64,000 nucleotides of DNA from Caulochytrium protostelioides (lineage: Eukaryota > Chytridiomycota > Caulochytriomycetes > Caulochytriales > Caulochytriaceae). The stretch spans positions 1 through 64,000 of the forward strand of contig ML014190.1 in the NCBI GenBank assembly GCA_003615045.1. The letters run 5' to 3'. This document shows, piece after piece, positions 38,945 through 49,203 of this stretch (position 1 is its first letter; the number at the start of each line of letters is the position of its first letter). Under the pieces are notes generated by a model. That model worked only from the letters and a program-made list of their open reading frames with translations, ran no database searches and was not told the origin of the DNA. Both the position numbers and the translations under genes were made by a program.

Positions 38945-40737
38945 ATGGCGATCGAAACGGCCAAGGGCGTGCGCATCGTGGCCAAGGTTCCGCCGCAGTA
39001 TGCTGATATCCTGTCCCTCGGCGCCCAAGAGTTCCTGGCGCTGCTCCACCGGTAAGATCTCCCCGCCACGCGGCGATCAGCGATCTGCCTGCGGTTGACG
39101 CGGATGATGCACGCTGATGCACGATGCGTGACCTCGGTATCTCATCGCTCCCCTTCGTTTATTTTGATACGTTGATGCACGGATGCAGTACATTCGATGC
39201 GCGGCGCAAGGAACTGCTGCAGAAGCGCGTGGAGCGCCAGAAGGCGATCGACGCCGGGCAGCTCCCGGATTTCCTGCCCGAGACGCAGTGGATTCGCGAC
39301 GATCCCACGTGGAAGGGTGCGCCGCCGGCCCCGGGCCTGCACGACCGCCGCGTCGAGATCACGGGCCCCGTCGACCGCAAGATGGTCATCAACGCGCTGA
39401 ACGCCGGCGCCAAGACGTTTATGGCGGACTTCGAGGACTCGAACGCACCGACGTGGGACAACAACCTGAGCGGCCAGGTCAACCTGCGCGACGCCATTCG
39501 CCGCAAGATCGACTTTGTCGCGCCCAACGGCAAGTTCTACCAGCTGAACCCGGACGAGTCGCAGCTCGCGGTGCTGCTCGTGCGCCCGCGCGGGTGGCAC
39601 CTCGAGGAAGCCCATTTCCTCGTGGACGGCGCGCCCATGTCGGGCGCCCTCTTCGACTTCGGGCTGTACTTCTACCACAACGCGGCGGAGCTGCTCCGCC
39701 GCGGCGCCGGGCCGTACTTCTACCTCCCCAAGATGGAGTCCCACCTCGAGGCGCGGCTCTGGAACGACACCTTCAACCTCGCCCAGGACACGCTGCGCAT
39801 CCCGCGCGGCTCGATCCGCGGCACGGTGCTCATCGAGACGATCCTCGCGGCCTTCGAGATGGAGGAGATCATCTACGAGCTGCGCGACCACTCGTCGGGC
39901 CTCAACTGCGGCCGCTGGGACTACATCTTCTCGTACATCAAGAAGCTCCGTGCGCACCCGGAGTACGTGCTGCCTGACCGCGCGGCCGTCGGCATGACCT
40001 CGCCGTTCATGAGCGCGTACGTGCGGCTCCTCATCAAGACGTGCCACAAGCGCGGCGTGCATGCGATGGGCGGCATGGCCGCCCAGATCCCGATCAAGGA
40101 CGACCCGAAGGCCAACGAGGCCGCGATGGAGAAGGTCCGCGCCGACAAGCGCCGCGAGGCGCGCGCGGGCCACGACGGCACGTGGGTCGCCCACCCGGCG
40201 CTGATCCCGATTGCGAAGGCCATCTTCGACGCCGAGATGCCGCAGCCCAACCAGCTGCACCGCCGCACCGACGACGTGGTCGTGACCGCGCGCGACCTGC
40301 TCAGCAACGCGGGCATCGACGGCGGCGTCACGGAGCGCGGCGTCCGCGAGAACGTCGACGTGGCGCTGCAGTACATGGAGGCCTGGCTCCGCGGCAGCGG
40401 CTGCGTGCCGATCCACAACCTAATGGAGGATGCGGCGACCGCCGAGATCTCCCGCTCGCAGCTGTACCAGTGGGTGCACCACCAGGTCACGATGACGAAC
40501 GGCCAGAAGGTGACCCCGGAGCTGGTGCGCCGCGTGCTCGACGAGGATCTGGCGCAGCGCCGCAAGACGCTCGGCGAGGCCAAGTGGAAGCAGAGCCGCT
40601 TCGAGCTCGCGGCCAAGTACCTCGCGGGCACCGTCGGGCTCGAGGGCACGCGCACCGCGTATGCGGACTTCCTGACCACGCTGTGCTACGAGGCCATCAC
40701 GACGCGCGCCGACGCCGACCAGTCCACGAAGCTGTGA
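38945..40737 (+). CDS. MLS1: malate synthase (2 exons)
   Basis: Exon 1 is 38945-39051 and exon 2 is 39189-40737, separated by a 137-nt intron (GTAAGA...CAG), giving 551 residues. The junction restores [20 protein letters not shown], the typical N-terminal block. The family signature [16 protein letters not shown] is present, as are the [24 protein letters not shown] and [17 protein letters not shown] blocks of the TIM barrel. The enzyme condenses glyoxylate with acetyl-CoA to malate in the glyoxylate cycle and allows growth on acetate or lipids. The C-terminal tripeptide TKL is a variant of the peroxisomal SKL signal, so peroxisomal import is likely but not certain. Length matches fungal enzymes (about 540-560). 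Confidence 0.97.
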
Positions 40738-41433
40738 GGGTTCGCATCGATCGCGTGAACGCATACGATGCTGCATCCGGCAGCGCCGACGACGATTTCG
40801 ACAGCAATGCTTAAGACGACAGTGTTTCACGATAGTGTGACCATGAACTGTGCTTTTTATTACTTGATATATCGTTTGATATTTCGGTTGGACTTCGGCC
40901 ACTGTGCTTTCGTCCCTTTCATGTATGCGACGGGGCGGGAAAGGGACGGGACCCGAGCGGAAGGGAGGCGTGGCGGCGGCGGTGGCTATCGCCCTTGCCC
41001 TTGGCGAGCGGCGGAATCGACGACGGGCCTCGGATCGTTATCACCGGGATGAACCCGAGTTGACTCAGGCGTTTCAGCACACACTGACGCGTGGTGTCGA
41101 GAGCGCTGCCGGCGGCCACGTTGCAGCGGACGTGGCCACGGGCGGCTGGCCATCCATTCGCTCTGTCTCACATCGCCCTTGTCCGACGCGTGCGTTCGCT
41201 CGTCTTGGCGGATCGGTTCTTCCCGCTCGCCGCTCATCGCCGCCCGCCCGCCCGCCCGCCGTGGACCCCTGCGTCGGTCGCTGCCTCTGAGCGTCTGTGC
41301 GCACACCGCGCCGTCCATGACCACGGCCTCGTCACGGACATGCCGATAGCGCGTCCATCGTCGCGCCATCTCTCCGCGTGGGCCCGCCACGGCTGATCAG
41401 GACGAGCGGCGATTAGTGAACCCGGGCCGCAGC
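40738..41433. other. intergenic region
   Basis: 700 bp between malate synthase and the next plus-strand gene. An AT-richer start (likely 3' UTR, to about 40920) is followed by GC-rich DNA with no recognised element. Confidence 0.5.
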
Positions 41434-44400
41434 ATGCCGGTGCCGGTGCCGGCGCCGGCGCCGGTGCCCGCGGCCACGGACACCCTGGATACGGGCTATG
41501 TGCTTCCGCCGGGGGCCGCCGAGCCCGTGCCCGACTGGCCGGGGCTCATACGGTCCGACCGCCCGCCGCCGATCTCGACTCGGGCGCTCTTTGCGCTCGC
41601 GCGCGGCGCGTGGACGCCGTCGGCGCCGTGGCGTCGCGAGAGCGTCGACGCGGCGGACCGTATCCGCCCGCCGTGGCACGAGCCTGACCCGGCCGCGCGC
41701 CGCCGCGCGCTCCGGCATCTCTGCATGGCCTGTCTCGCGCACACCGACGTCTCGGACGCGCAGTGCGCATGGCTCGCCGCCGCGTCCGTCGCCGCGCCCG
41801 CCCATCTGAATGGCGCCGCCGTCCCGGGTCCCGTGGGCACCGGCGCCGGCGCTGCCACCGGCGCTGCCACCGGAACGACTCCGAGCACGAGCACCCCCGC
41901 TGGCGTTGGCGCCGGTGCCGGCGCGAGTCTCGTCCTGACCGAGCGGCAGGACGTGCTGCTGCATCTGGCGGTGCGGTGCTGGCGCGCCGCGCGCGCCGGG
42001 TGGCAGGACCTCGCGGCGTGGACGGCGCCCGTCACGCCGCACCCGGCCGGCCGAGACGACGCCGCGGCAGGGACGGGCAGCGGCACGGCCTCCAGCCGCG
42101 GCAGTCTCAGCGGCAGCAGCGCGCCGTCCATGCCGCACCTCGAGCGGGCGTCGCGCCAGAACGGGCTTCCGCTGCTCTCGACGCCGGACGGCGCGGGGCT
42201 GGTGCATCTGTTCCTGCTCGTGTGGATCCAAGTCGCCGCCCTCGCCGCCGCGGACCCGCCGCCCGCGCCGGCATGCAATGGCGATGCGGCGGAGGCGCCG
42301 GAGGACAGGGACGCGGACGACGCGCTGCGGGCCGCGTGGCAGCAGGACCAGCTGGCCGGCATCACCGTCGATCCGCACGAGCTCCCGGCCGCTTTGGCCT
42401 GCTACGAGGCGTTCCTGCTGGCCCGGCACCCGGACCGGCCGCCGGGCGTGTCCTCGACCATGTCCGTCGCCGCGCACCTCGCCGGCCATCTTGACCAGCT
42501 CACGGCGGCGGCGCGGGCGCAGGACGCCGACGCCGACGCGTGGTCGCCGTATGCCGCGCGCCACGGCGCCGCCTTGTGGCAGCTCCTGGCCCTCTGGGCC
42601 CTGCGCGCCGACGACGAAGCGCTCGGCGAACGCGCGCACCAGCAAGCCGCCGCCCTCATGGCGGTGGCCTGTCGCGACGCGACGGACGCGCGTGGGGACC
42701 ATGCCTTCGAGCGCGCGGCCGCCCTCGTGACCGTCTTTCCCTGGACCGCGGCGGGCGCGCCCGTCGCTGCCTCGCGGCTGCCGCTCGGCCTGCCCGCCTC
42801 GGTGCGGCTACTGGCGGCCGTCAAGCGGCTGCGCGATGCGCAGCGTCGACTCGCGGCCTCGTGCCACATCCGCGCTGATGACGCCGCCGCACCCTGGGTC
42901 TCGGGCGCGCCAGAGGCCGTCGCGACCGACCCGATGGCCGCCGCCTTGCTGGTGCAGGAGCACCAGCAGGCGCGCGGCGACCGCGCCGCCGTCGCCGACC
43001 GCCGCTTGGACGACGCGGTCCGAGCCACCGTGCTCCGCGTGATGCAGCCTGAGGACGATCCCGACGCCATGGCGGTCGATGACGCTCCGACGTCGCCGCC
43101 GCTGCCGTCTCGCCCATCGCGCGCCGCGTTGGACATGTTGGCGGCCTATGTGGCGCGTCGCACCTCGCACATCCTCGACGTCGTGGCTGGGCTGCCGCCG
43201 CTGTCATCGTCGACGTCGCTCGCCACGCACGAGACGGACTCGCGGCTCGTGACCGAAGAAGCCGTCGCACACCACGTGGCCCGGTTCCTGTGGACGGCGC
43301 TCGGGGTCGGCTGGTCCTCGCTACTGGTATCGCCCGCATCACCCGCGACGCCCGCGGCCCGGGAAGCCGCGTGCGCGGAGGCGATGGCGATCCTGCCCCT
43401 CGGCTGGTTCAGCGTGCTCACGGCGCCGTCATCGGCCTCGCAGCCGGCACATGCCGCGGCAGCCCGCGTTCTCGAAGACATCCGGACGACCCCGGGGCTC
43501 GCCGCCGTTCCCGGGCTCTCGGACTTCCTCATGCGGTTCGTCGAGACGCTCGAGTCGTGGTATCGCGTCCGTCTCGCCGCGGGGCCGCCGCCGCCGTCCG
43601 TCGCTACCGACCCGCGTCGTGGTGACGCCGTCCCCGCCGCCGAGACTTCGCCGGCCAGGACGGCGCCGTCCTTGATGGCGGACCTGTTCGGGACGGCAAG
43701 CCAAAGCGCGATCACGCAGCTGATCACGACGAGTCAATTGCCGTCGCTGCCGGCCACCGTCGCTGCCAGCGGCACGGCCCACGACATGTTCGGCGCCTTA
43801 ATGCCCGACCTGCCGTCGTGCCTTGCGCAAGAAAACGCCCTGTGCACGCTCAGTTCGGCCGTCGCGGCCGACATTGCGGGCCAGCTCTATGCCCAAGCCG
43901 TGGGCCCGCAGAGCAATCCCGTGATTGCAGCGCATCTGCTCCTGCGGCAGGCGCGGCAGCGCACGCAGCGCGGCGACCTGACCCCCGCGGCGCAGTTCCT
44001 CGAAATCGTGCCGCCCGCACTCACGGCCGTCGCCGAGATCAACGCCCGCGCCGTGGAACCAGGGCAGCCCTTGCCGGCCGCTGCGGCCCGCGAGCACGCC
44101 GCCCTGGGGCACGACATGCGCCGCCACCTGCGCGACCTCACCTTCGCAAGCCTGCTCGAGACGCTCGCCGTCCAAGACCTCGCGGCGACCGGCGCCACGG
44201 GCGACATCCCCAATGACATCCAGCAGATTACGATGGCGCAGCCCATGCTGCTCGCCCGGCTCGGCGGCGAACTGCTGCGCCGCGCGATCTGGCCCCAGGA
44301 CGACCCCCGTGGCGGCCGCCCGTTACACGTGCTGTTGATGGAGTGGACGCGAATGCTCCAGATGGTCACAACGCGGCCCATGATGGCGATGCAGCTCGGG

Positions 44401-46116
44401 ACGCCGCCGCAGATCGACGCGACGGCGCGGCTCGTGACCATCATGGGTCTGATCAATACCATTGTCGTGCATGCGCGCCGCGGCGGTGGCGGCGGCGGCC
44501 AGCCGACCATCGACGTACTGGTCGGCCAGCAGACCCGCTCGTCTGCCCGCCGCGGCACGTATCTGCACGCGCTACTGCTCGATGTACGCTACCTCGTGAC
44601 CCTGCCGCCGGACGCGCTGGGGCATCTCCGCGCCGCCGCCTTCCAGCTCGCAGTCGCGATGGCCGACCCCGCGCTGCATCGCCACGTCGCGAGCGTGCTC
44701 GCCAACACCTGCTCCGCGTGGCTCGTCGACCTGGTCGGCAGCCTGCTTATCGGCTGCGCGGCCACGTGGTCGTTCGGTGTGCCCGGCGGGATCAGCGCTG
44801 CACTCGCGCCCACGTGGGGCGGCAAGAAGCTGCCGACGGGCTTGGCCGAGCTGCTGGGCCAGCTCCGCTGGGCGGGCACCGCGGCGCTGCTCACGTGTCC
44901 GCCCGACATGGCCCGTCGCGCATGGCCAGGCAACGAGCACGTCACCACGCTCATCAGGCGGCTCAGCAGCGTACCAGTGACCGACCCCGCCCTGCAAGCC
45001 GCGATGGCGGGACCGCCCGTGCCCGGGATGCCGCCGCCGGGCATGGCGCCGCCGGGCATGGCGCCGCCGGGCATGGCGCCGCCGGGCATGAATGCCCCCG
45101 GCCGCGCCAACCCGGGTGCCCTGGCACAGCACGTGCGCACGCTTCTGGACCTCAGCCGCCACATCTATGCGGCCGCGCTGTCGCTGCCGGTGGTCGAAAG
45201 TCGGACGAGCGACGCCGCGGCCGCGGCAGGCGATGCGTTCGCGATGCTGGCAGCCGACGGCCCGCCTCCGGCCCACGACACCATCACGTGTCGCTACGAT
45301 GTGCACCCGCCCCTGTCGAACGAAGCGCAGGCCTTGAACGAACTCCGCACGGCGCTGCCGGCGCTGTGGCATCGGCTCGCGGGTCTCCACGGCTTGCGTG
45401 GGATGCCGACCCGCGGCCTCGCCGCGTGCATCAAAGGACTTGCGCTCGCCACGCAGCACTTCGCCGACGACACGGCGCTTCAGGCTCTCTTCGCGGCCAG
45501 CAGTGACCACCCTACGAGTGGTGGCGGCAGCAGCAACAGCCGCGACGGCGAGGGCATCCTGCGGCTTGCTGTCACACTAGCGCTCACCGCTGATATGCCC
45601 CTCGCTGCGGCCGTGCTGATGCAGTCCGACCCGAGCGGCATCGACTACAAGACCGCGTTTGGCGCCGTCCAGTCCCATGTGAAGCGCGAGCTGCAGGCGC
45701 CCGCCACAGCGGTCGAGCCCCCGCTGTACTTTGTCGGGCCGCTGACGCCGGACGACGGCGCCGACACGCCGTCCTGCTGCTTGTGGGACACATACCTGCT
45801 CGAGGCCGCCGTCGCGGCCGCCAAGCCCCTCCTGAGCAAGGGGGTCGAGGGCGACCCGAACTCGGCGACGGCGGCGGCCGAGGCCGCGGAAATCGCCGCT
45901 TGTCGCGCGCTGTGCCAGACGCTGACGCAGGTCCTGCGCCGTCGCGAGATGGGTCTCGTCGTCGACCACGACACGCGGTCCCGCTGGATCATGGCCGTGC
46001 GGCGCCGATTCCTGCGCAGTCTCGCCGCGCGGCTCGCCTACCAGGTGCCCGAGGTCGGGCTGGACCACCGGTTTCTCGTCTCTGCGCCAGCCGTCTCATC
46101 GCCGTCGTCAGCATGA
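41434..46116 (+). CDS. large helical protein, C-terminus possibly Integrator subunit 8-like
   Basis: 1,560 residues from ATG at 41434 (an in-frame GTG at 41416 was not used), intronless. Almost all helical and Ala/Leu/Arg-rich, consistent with an alpha-solenoid, with Pro/Gly/Ala-rich inserts. There is no catalytic motif, signal peptide or membrane segment. Near 45036-45090 a PPGMA unit repeats four to five times. The C-terminal 200 residues read LALTADMPLAAAVLMQ, GIDYKTAFGAVQ, CCLWDTYLLEAAV, then RSRWIMAVRRRFLRSLAARL. This order reminds me of the end of INTS8, a TPR-like subunit of the Integrator complex that anchors PP2A and processes snRNA and paused transcripts. That link is from memory of the pattern and is weak. 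An unrelated solenoid scaffold remains possible. Confidence 0.7.
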   Translation: MPVPVPAPAPVPAATDTLDTGYVLPPGAAEPVPDWPGLIRSDRPPPISTRALFALARGAWTPSAPWRRESVDAADRIRPPWHEPDPAARRRALRHLCMACLAHTDVSDAQCAWLAAASVAAPAHLNGAAVPGPVGTGAGAATGAATGTTPSTSTPAGVGAGAGASLVLTERQDVLLHLAVRCWRAARAGWQDLAAWTAPVTPHPAGRDDAAAGTGSGTASSRGSLSGSSAPSMPHLERASRQNGLPLLSTPDGAGLVHLFLLVWIQVAALAAADPPPAPACNGDAAEAPEDRDADDALRAAWQQDQLAGITVDPHELPAALACYEAFLLARHPDRPPGVSSTMSVAAHLAGHLDQLTAAARAQDADADAWSPYAARHGAALWQLLALWALRADDEALGERAHQQAAALMAVACRDATDARGDHAFERAAALVTVFPWTAAGAPVAASRLPLGLPASVRLLAAVKRLRDAQRRLAASCHIRADDAAAPWVSGAPEAVATDPMAAALLVQEHQQARGDRAAVADRRLDDAVRATVLRVMQPEDDPDAMAVDDAPTSPPLPSRPSRAALDMLAAYVARRTSHILDVVAGLPPLSSSTSLATHETDSRLVTEEAVAHHVARFLWTALGVGWSSLLVSPASPATPAAREAACAEAMAILPLGWFSVLTAPSSASQPAHAAAARVLEDIRTTPGLAAVPGLSDFLMRFVETLESWYRVRLAAGPPPPSVATDPRRGDAVPAAETSPARTAPSLMADLFGTASQSAITQLITTSQLPSLPATVAASGTAHDMFGALMPDLPSCLAQENALCTLSSAVAADIAGQLYAQAVGPQSNPVIAAHLLLRQARQRTQRGDLTPAAQFLEIVPPALTAVAEINARAVEPGQPLPAAAAREHAALGHDMRRHLRDLTFASLLETLAVQDLAATGATGDIPNDIQQITMAQPMLLARLGGELLRRAIWPQDDPRGGRPLHVLLMEWTRMLQMVTTRPMMAMQLGTPPQIDATARLVTIMGLINTIVVHARRGGGGGGQPTIDVLVGQQTRSSARRGTYLHALLLDVRYLVTLPPDALGHLRAAAFQLAVAMADPALHRHVASVLANTCSAWLVDLVGSLLIGCAATWSFGVPGGISAALAPTWGGKKLPTGLAELLGQLRWAGTAALLTCPPDMARRAWPGNEHVTTLIRRLSSVPVTDPALQAAMAGPPVPGMPPPGMAPPGMAPPGMAPPGMNAPGRANPGALAQHVRTLLDLSRHIYAAALSLPVVESRTSDAAAAAGDAFAMLAADGPPPAHDTITCRYDVHPPLSNEAQALNELRTALPALWHRLAGLHGLRGMPTRGLAACIKGLALATQHFADDTALQALFAASSDHPTSGGGSSNSRDGEGILRLAVTLALTADMPLAAAVLMQSDPSGIDYKTAFGAVQSHVKRELQAPATAVEPPLYFVGPLTPDDGADTPSCCLWDTYLLEAAVAAAKPLLSKGVEGDPNSATAAAEAAEIAACRALCQTLTQVLRRREMGLVVDHDTRSRWIMAVRRRFLRSLAARLAYQVPEVGLDHRFLVSAPAVSSPSSA
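45034..45090 (+). repeat. 15-bp in-frame repeat coding PPGMA
   Basis: Near-identical CCGCCGGGCATGGCG units in tandem, giving a Pro-Pro-Gly-Met-Ala loop. Confidence 0.9.
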
Positions 46117-47626
46117 GCTCACGTATACTAAAAAAGTTGAGTGCAACCTGTCGATCGTGTGGGTCGTGCGGATCACGGTCCCGGCGCCGCGGTATCCATC
46201 GATGCGTGAAATCGGCCTTGGTATGGCCGGAGTCCGCGCATACCCGTGGAATGCCTCGATTCAGCCGTGAGTCAAGGGCCGCCGCAGCGCCGATGACGAT
46301 GGCGACGACGCGTGGGCGCTGGAGGCAGAGATCGGCCACCCGCCTGCCAAAACTCCGACGTCTCCGACGCGCGCGCCCGCGTCGGGGTGTAGGCCGTGGG
46401 GCGGAGTTGAAGGCTGCGAGGCCGATCACCCGCGGTGGGGGTTTATAGCGGGGCCTGTCCCACGGCGGGGCCGCCGCCGTCGCCGAGGCCTCCCACGCCG
46501 CCGCGCGATTGTTGTGGACGGAGGGTCCCTGCTAAGGCGATGGCTGGCCACCCCGACGCCGCCGATCTTGGATCCGTGCCGGGGCAGGCACAACAGCGGC
46601 GGTCGGTCGATTGACCCGGCCAGCAGCCAGCGCCGAGCGGATGCACGGTCGGCCAGGTCGCCGTCGGCCGCCGTATGCCCGGATGGAGACTGCGGTGCCT
46701 TGCGTGTCGTTTCGTGCCATGTGACGTGTTTAGGGATACATCCGCTCGAATGCTTGCGGCGGAAGGCGGGAGCGACGGCGGCGATGGCGGCGATGGATGG
46801 CATCCGCGGCGGCGGCACCGGCACCGGCGTGCCACGAGCTGACCGCGCTGTCGTGGTCTGACCGTGGACACCCATGCGATCCGCGAGGTCGCGAAGCGAT
46901 GGCCCAGGGCGGACGGCGCGGGCGTGAACGATCGGGACCACGGCGTGGTCCCTTGGCCTCGTATACCATGCGGGACGCGAGACTCTTACTCAGCAGCCGC
47001 GGTCGGCGGATGCCGGAAGCGCAGGGATCGTTCGCGATGGCGCGGTCGCGGCGCGAGCCAGGAGTTGGCGTGTTGGCGTCGTACAACGATGCGATCGGCA
47101 TGGAACGGGTCGGCCCGCCGGGGGGGCGAGTATGGAGGACGGGTGTTCAACAAGTATCGGCGTGACGCGACGCATCGGACACAGGTGACCCAAACACGTG
47201 ATCCAGTCCCGAGCGTTGCTTTGATTGCGTGTCCTGGTTCGTAGTCGCAGTTTTGAGTGACGTTGTGTAACTTAAAACCTGCCATTGGATCCTGCAAAAT
47301 CTGCCATTATATACTGCGAGACTCGACGTCGTATCCTGCGAGACTTAACGCTGCATCCTGCAAGACCCGACCTTTTATTCGTGTCCTTTCCTATCCGTTT
47401 AGTGCAGCAGATCCTCCGTATCAGGGCCCCTGGATATCAAGAAACTTTCCAAAGCCGCGCGGTGCCGTCGCGGTCGGCCCACTCGCAGCCCGTTTCTTGG
47501 CTCTCTGACGAATTGAGGCTATTCGATTCATTCCGCAGTGTCGCTGGAGCCTGGTCGGGCGTGCCGAGGCGCGGCGGCATTGGTTCCCGCAACCGGCTGC
47601 TGCGCGTTGGCGCTCAGGGCTTGCCC
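46117..47626. other. intergenic region with 22-bp degenerate repeats
   Basis: 1.5 kb. The first 1.1 kb is GC-rich without recognised genes. The stretch 47230-47400 is AT-richer and carries the degenerate 22-bp repeats listed separately, about 250 bp before the next ATG. Confidence 0.5.
47287..47375 (+). repeat. four degenerate 22-bp tandem repeats
   Basis: Copies start near 47287, 47310, 47332 and 47354. They share an ATCCTGCRAGAC core (for example TATCCTGCGAGACTTAACG and CATCCTGCAAGACCCGACC). Confidence 0.75.
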
Positions 47627-49088
47627 ATGATGGGAGACCAGCGCGTCAATCCCTTTGGGGAGTTCCTGCAAGGTAAGCACCCAACGCGTCGCGGTGGTTG
47701 TCCACCGCACTATCATGACAGTTTCTCATGGAGATGTCGATAGCCGATGCGAGCCCCGGCTGAACAACAGATGGTTGTCGTTACTTGTCGCTGTCCTGAC
47801 TCACACCGCATATCGGACCCTGGTATTGACGCGTTCATCAGCCAAATCGTATCATGTTCCACCTCATACATATCCCGGCGCCGCGGGGCAAGCCCCGCCA
47901 CTCAGCGCCTCGTTTCTCGATCGGGAGATCAATGACTTGATACTCCGGAAAAACCACCAGCCACCAACGCCGTGCTCCCGTCCTGCCCACGGCGCTCCTA
48001 AGACGCAGCGCAGCGCGCCACGTGTCTCGCAGCCGTTCGGCGCATTTCATCTCGAGACGCAAGGCTACCCGCATGCCAAGTATGCGACACCCGTCCCACG
48101 ACAGGCGCTGCCGTCGCCACCGGGTCTGCGGCCGCGGCCGCGGCCGGGCGAGAAGCCTGTGATCGAGCCGCCGCTGCCGACGCGCCACTACAACACGATC
48201 ACGGCGCCGCCCGCGAGCGGCCCGCTCACCAGCCTGCGGCCGCCGACGCTCGGCAGGCAGACGATGCGCAAGAACGTCGAGACCTACGCCCTCGAAACCA
48301 TCGTGCTGCGAAGGCTCTACCACCTCGTCACGCACCACGTCAACTCCGCCGCGGCGTATGAGCTCATCGAGAAACTGGAGGTCGCGCAGGTGCCCACGTG
48401 GCTGATCCAGCAGCACTTTGGAAACGACTTTGTCACGCCCGACGATCTGCGGCTTCTTGTCGAGCCGCCCATCACGCCGCCCCTCTCTGAGTCCGACCTC
48501 ACGCCTGCCTCGGCGGCGCCCCGTCGCGCGTCACCGCAGCGCCACCCGTCTCACCCGTCCCATCCGTCGCACCGCCGGCCGCCGTCCCCGCCGCCGTCGG
48601 GCGAGCACGATCCCGACGCGCCGCCGCCGCGGCTCGTTCGGCCTCGCACCGCTGGACCCCGCCGCCACCCGCAACCCGCGCCCGCCGCCGCCGCCGGAGC
48701 CGGAGTCGCTACGATCGAACCCCGACCGCCCGCGCCACATCCGCGGTCCTCGCCGCACCGCCATCCACCGCCAGGACTGTCGGCCGCCTCGCCCGCGGCG
48801 CCGTTGTCACGCCGTCCGCCCCGCGCTTCCGCGGCGCCCGGACCGGGGTCCAGCGGCCCGTCAGGCGGCCGCGGCGCAGGCTCGACGCCGCCGACGGCGG
48901 CCGCGGCAGCGGCCGCTGCGGCGCGGTCGCGGACACTGGTCTGCGTGGCGCGCCCGGCGCCCGTGAAATCGACGCCGTTCGAAGTCCTGAAGGCCGTGGC
49001 GGTCGGCGAGCGCGTTGCGAAAGCGCCGCGGCGGATGACCCAAAACTGCGTTTCCCAAGTCTTGCTCGACAAGTACTTGGCCCAATGA
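47627..49088 (+). CDS. unknown Pro-rich protein, two exons
   Basis: Exon 1 is 47627-47672 and exon 2 is 47842-49088, with a 169-nt intron (GTAAGC...CAG), giving 430 residues that start MMGDQRVNPFGEFLQ and join to AKSYHVPPHTYPG. The only conserved-looking part is a helical block at about 165-225 (MRKNVETYALETIVLRRLYH, then AAAYELIEKLEVAQVPTWLI). The second half is Pro/Ala/Ser/Arg-rich and disordered. A short terminal helix (TPFEVLKAVAVGERVAKAP...VLLDKYLAQ) closes it. There is no signal peptide, membrane span or catalytic motif. The clean phase match of the splice sites and a real ATG pair support a gene. I do not recognise the family. Confidence 0.7.
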
Positions 49089-49203
49089 GCGTATCGAAAG
49101 CGGCGGATGTCGTGGGATCTCTCGCTCCAGCGCCGCGGATGTGCTCCTGTTCATGTTCATATGTGTGTGTGTGCTTCTTTTATATATAGACAGAGATCGC
49201 TTC

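Noticed and set aside
41413-42702. 429-codon minus-strand ORF
   Set aside because: Arg/Gly-rich shadow of the large plus-strand protein.
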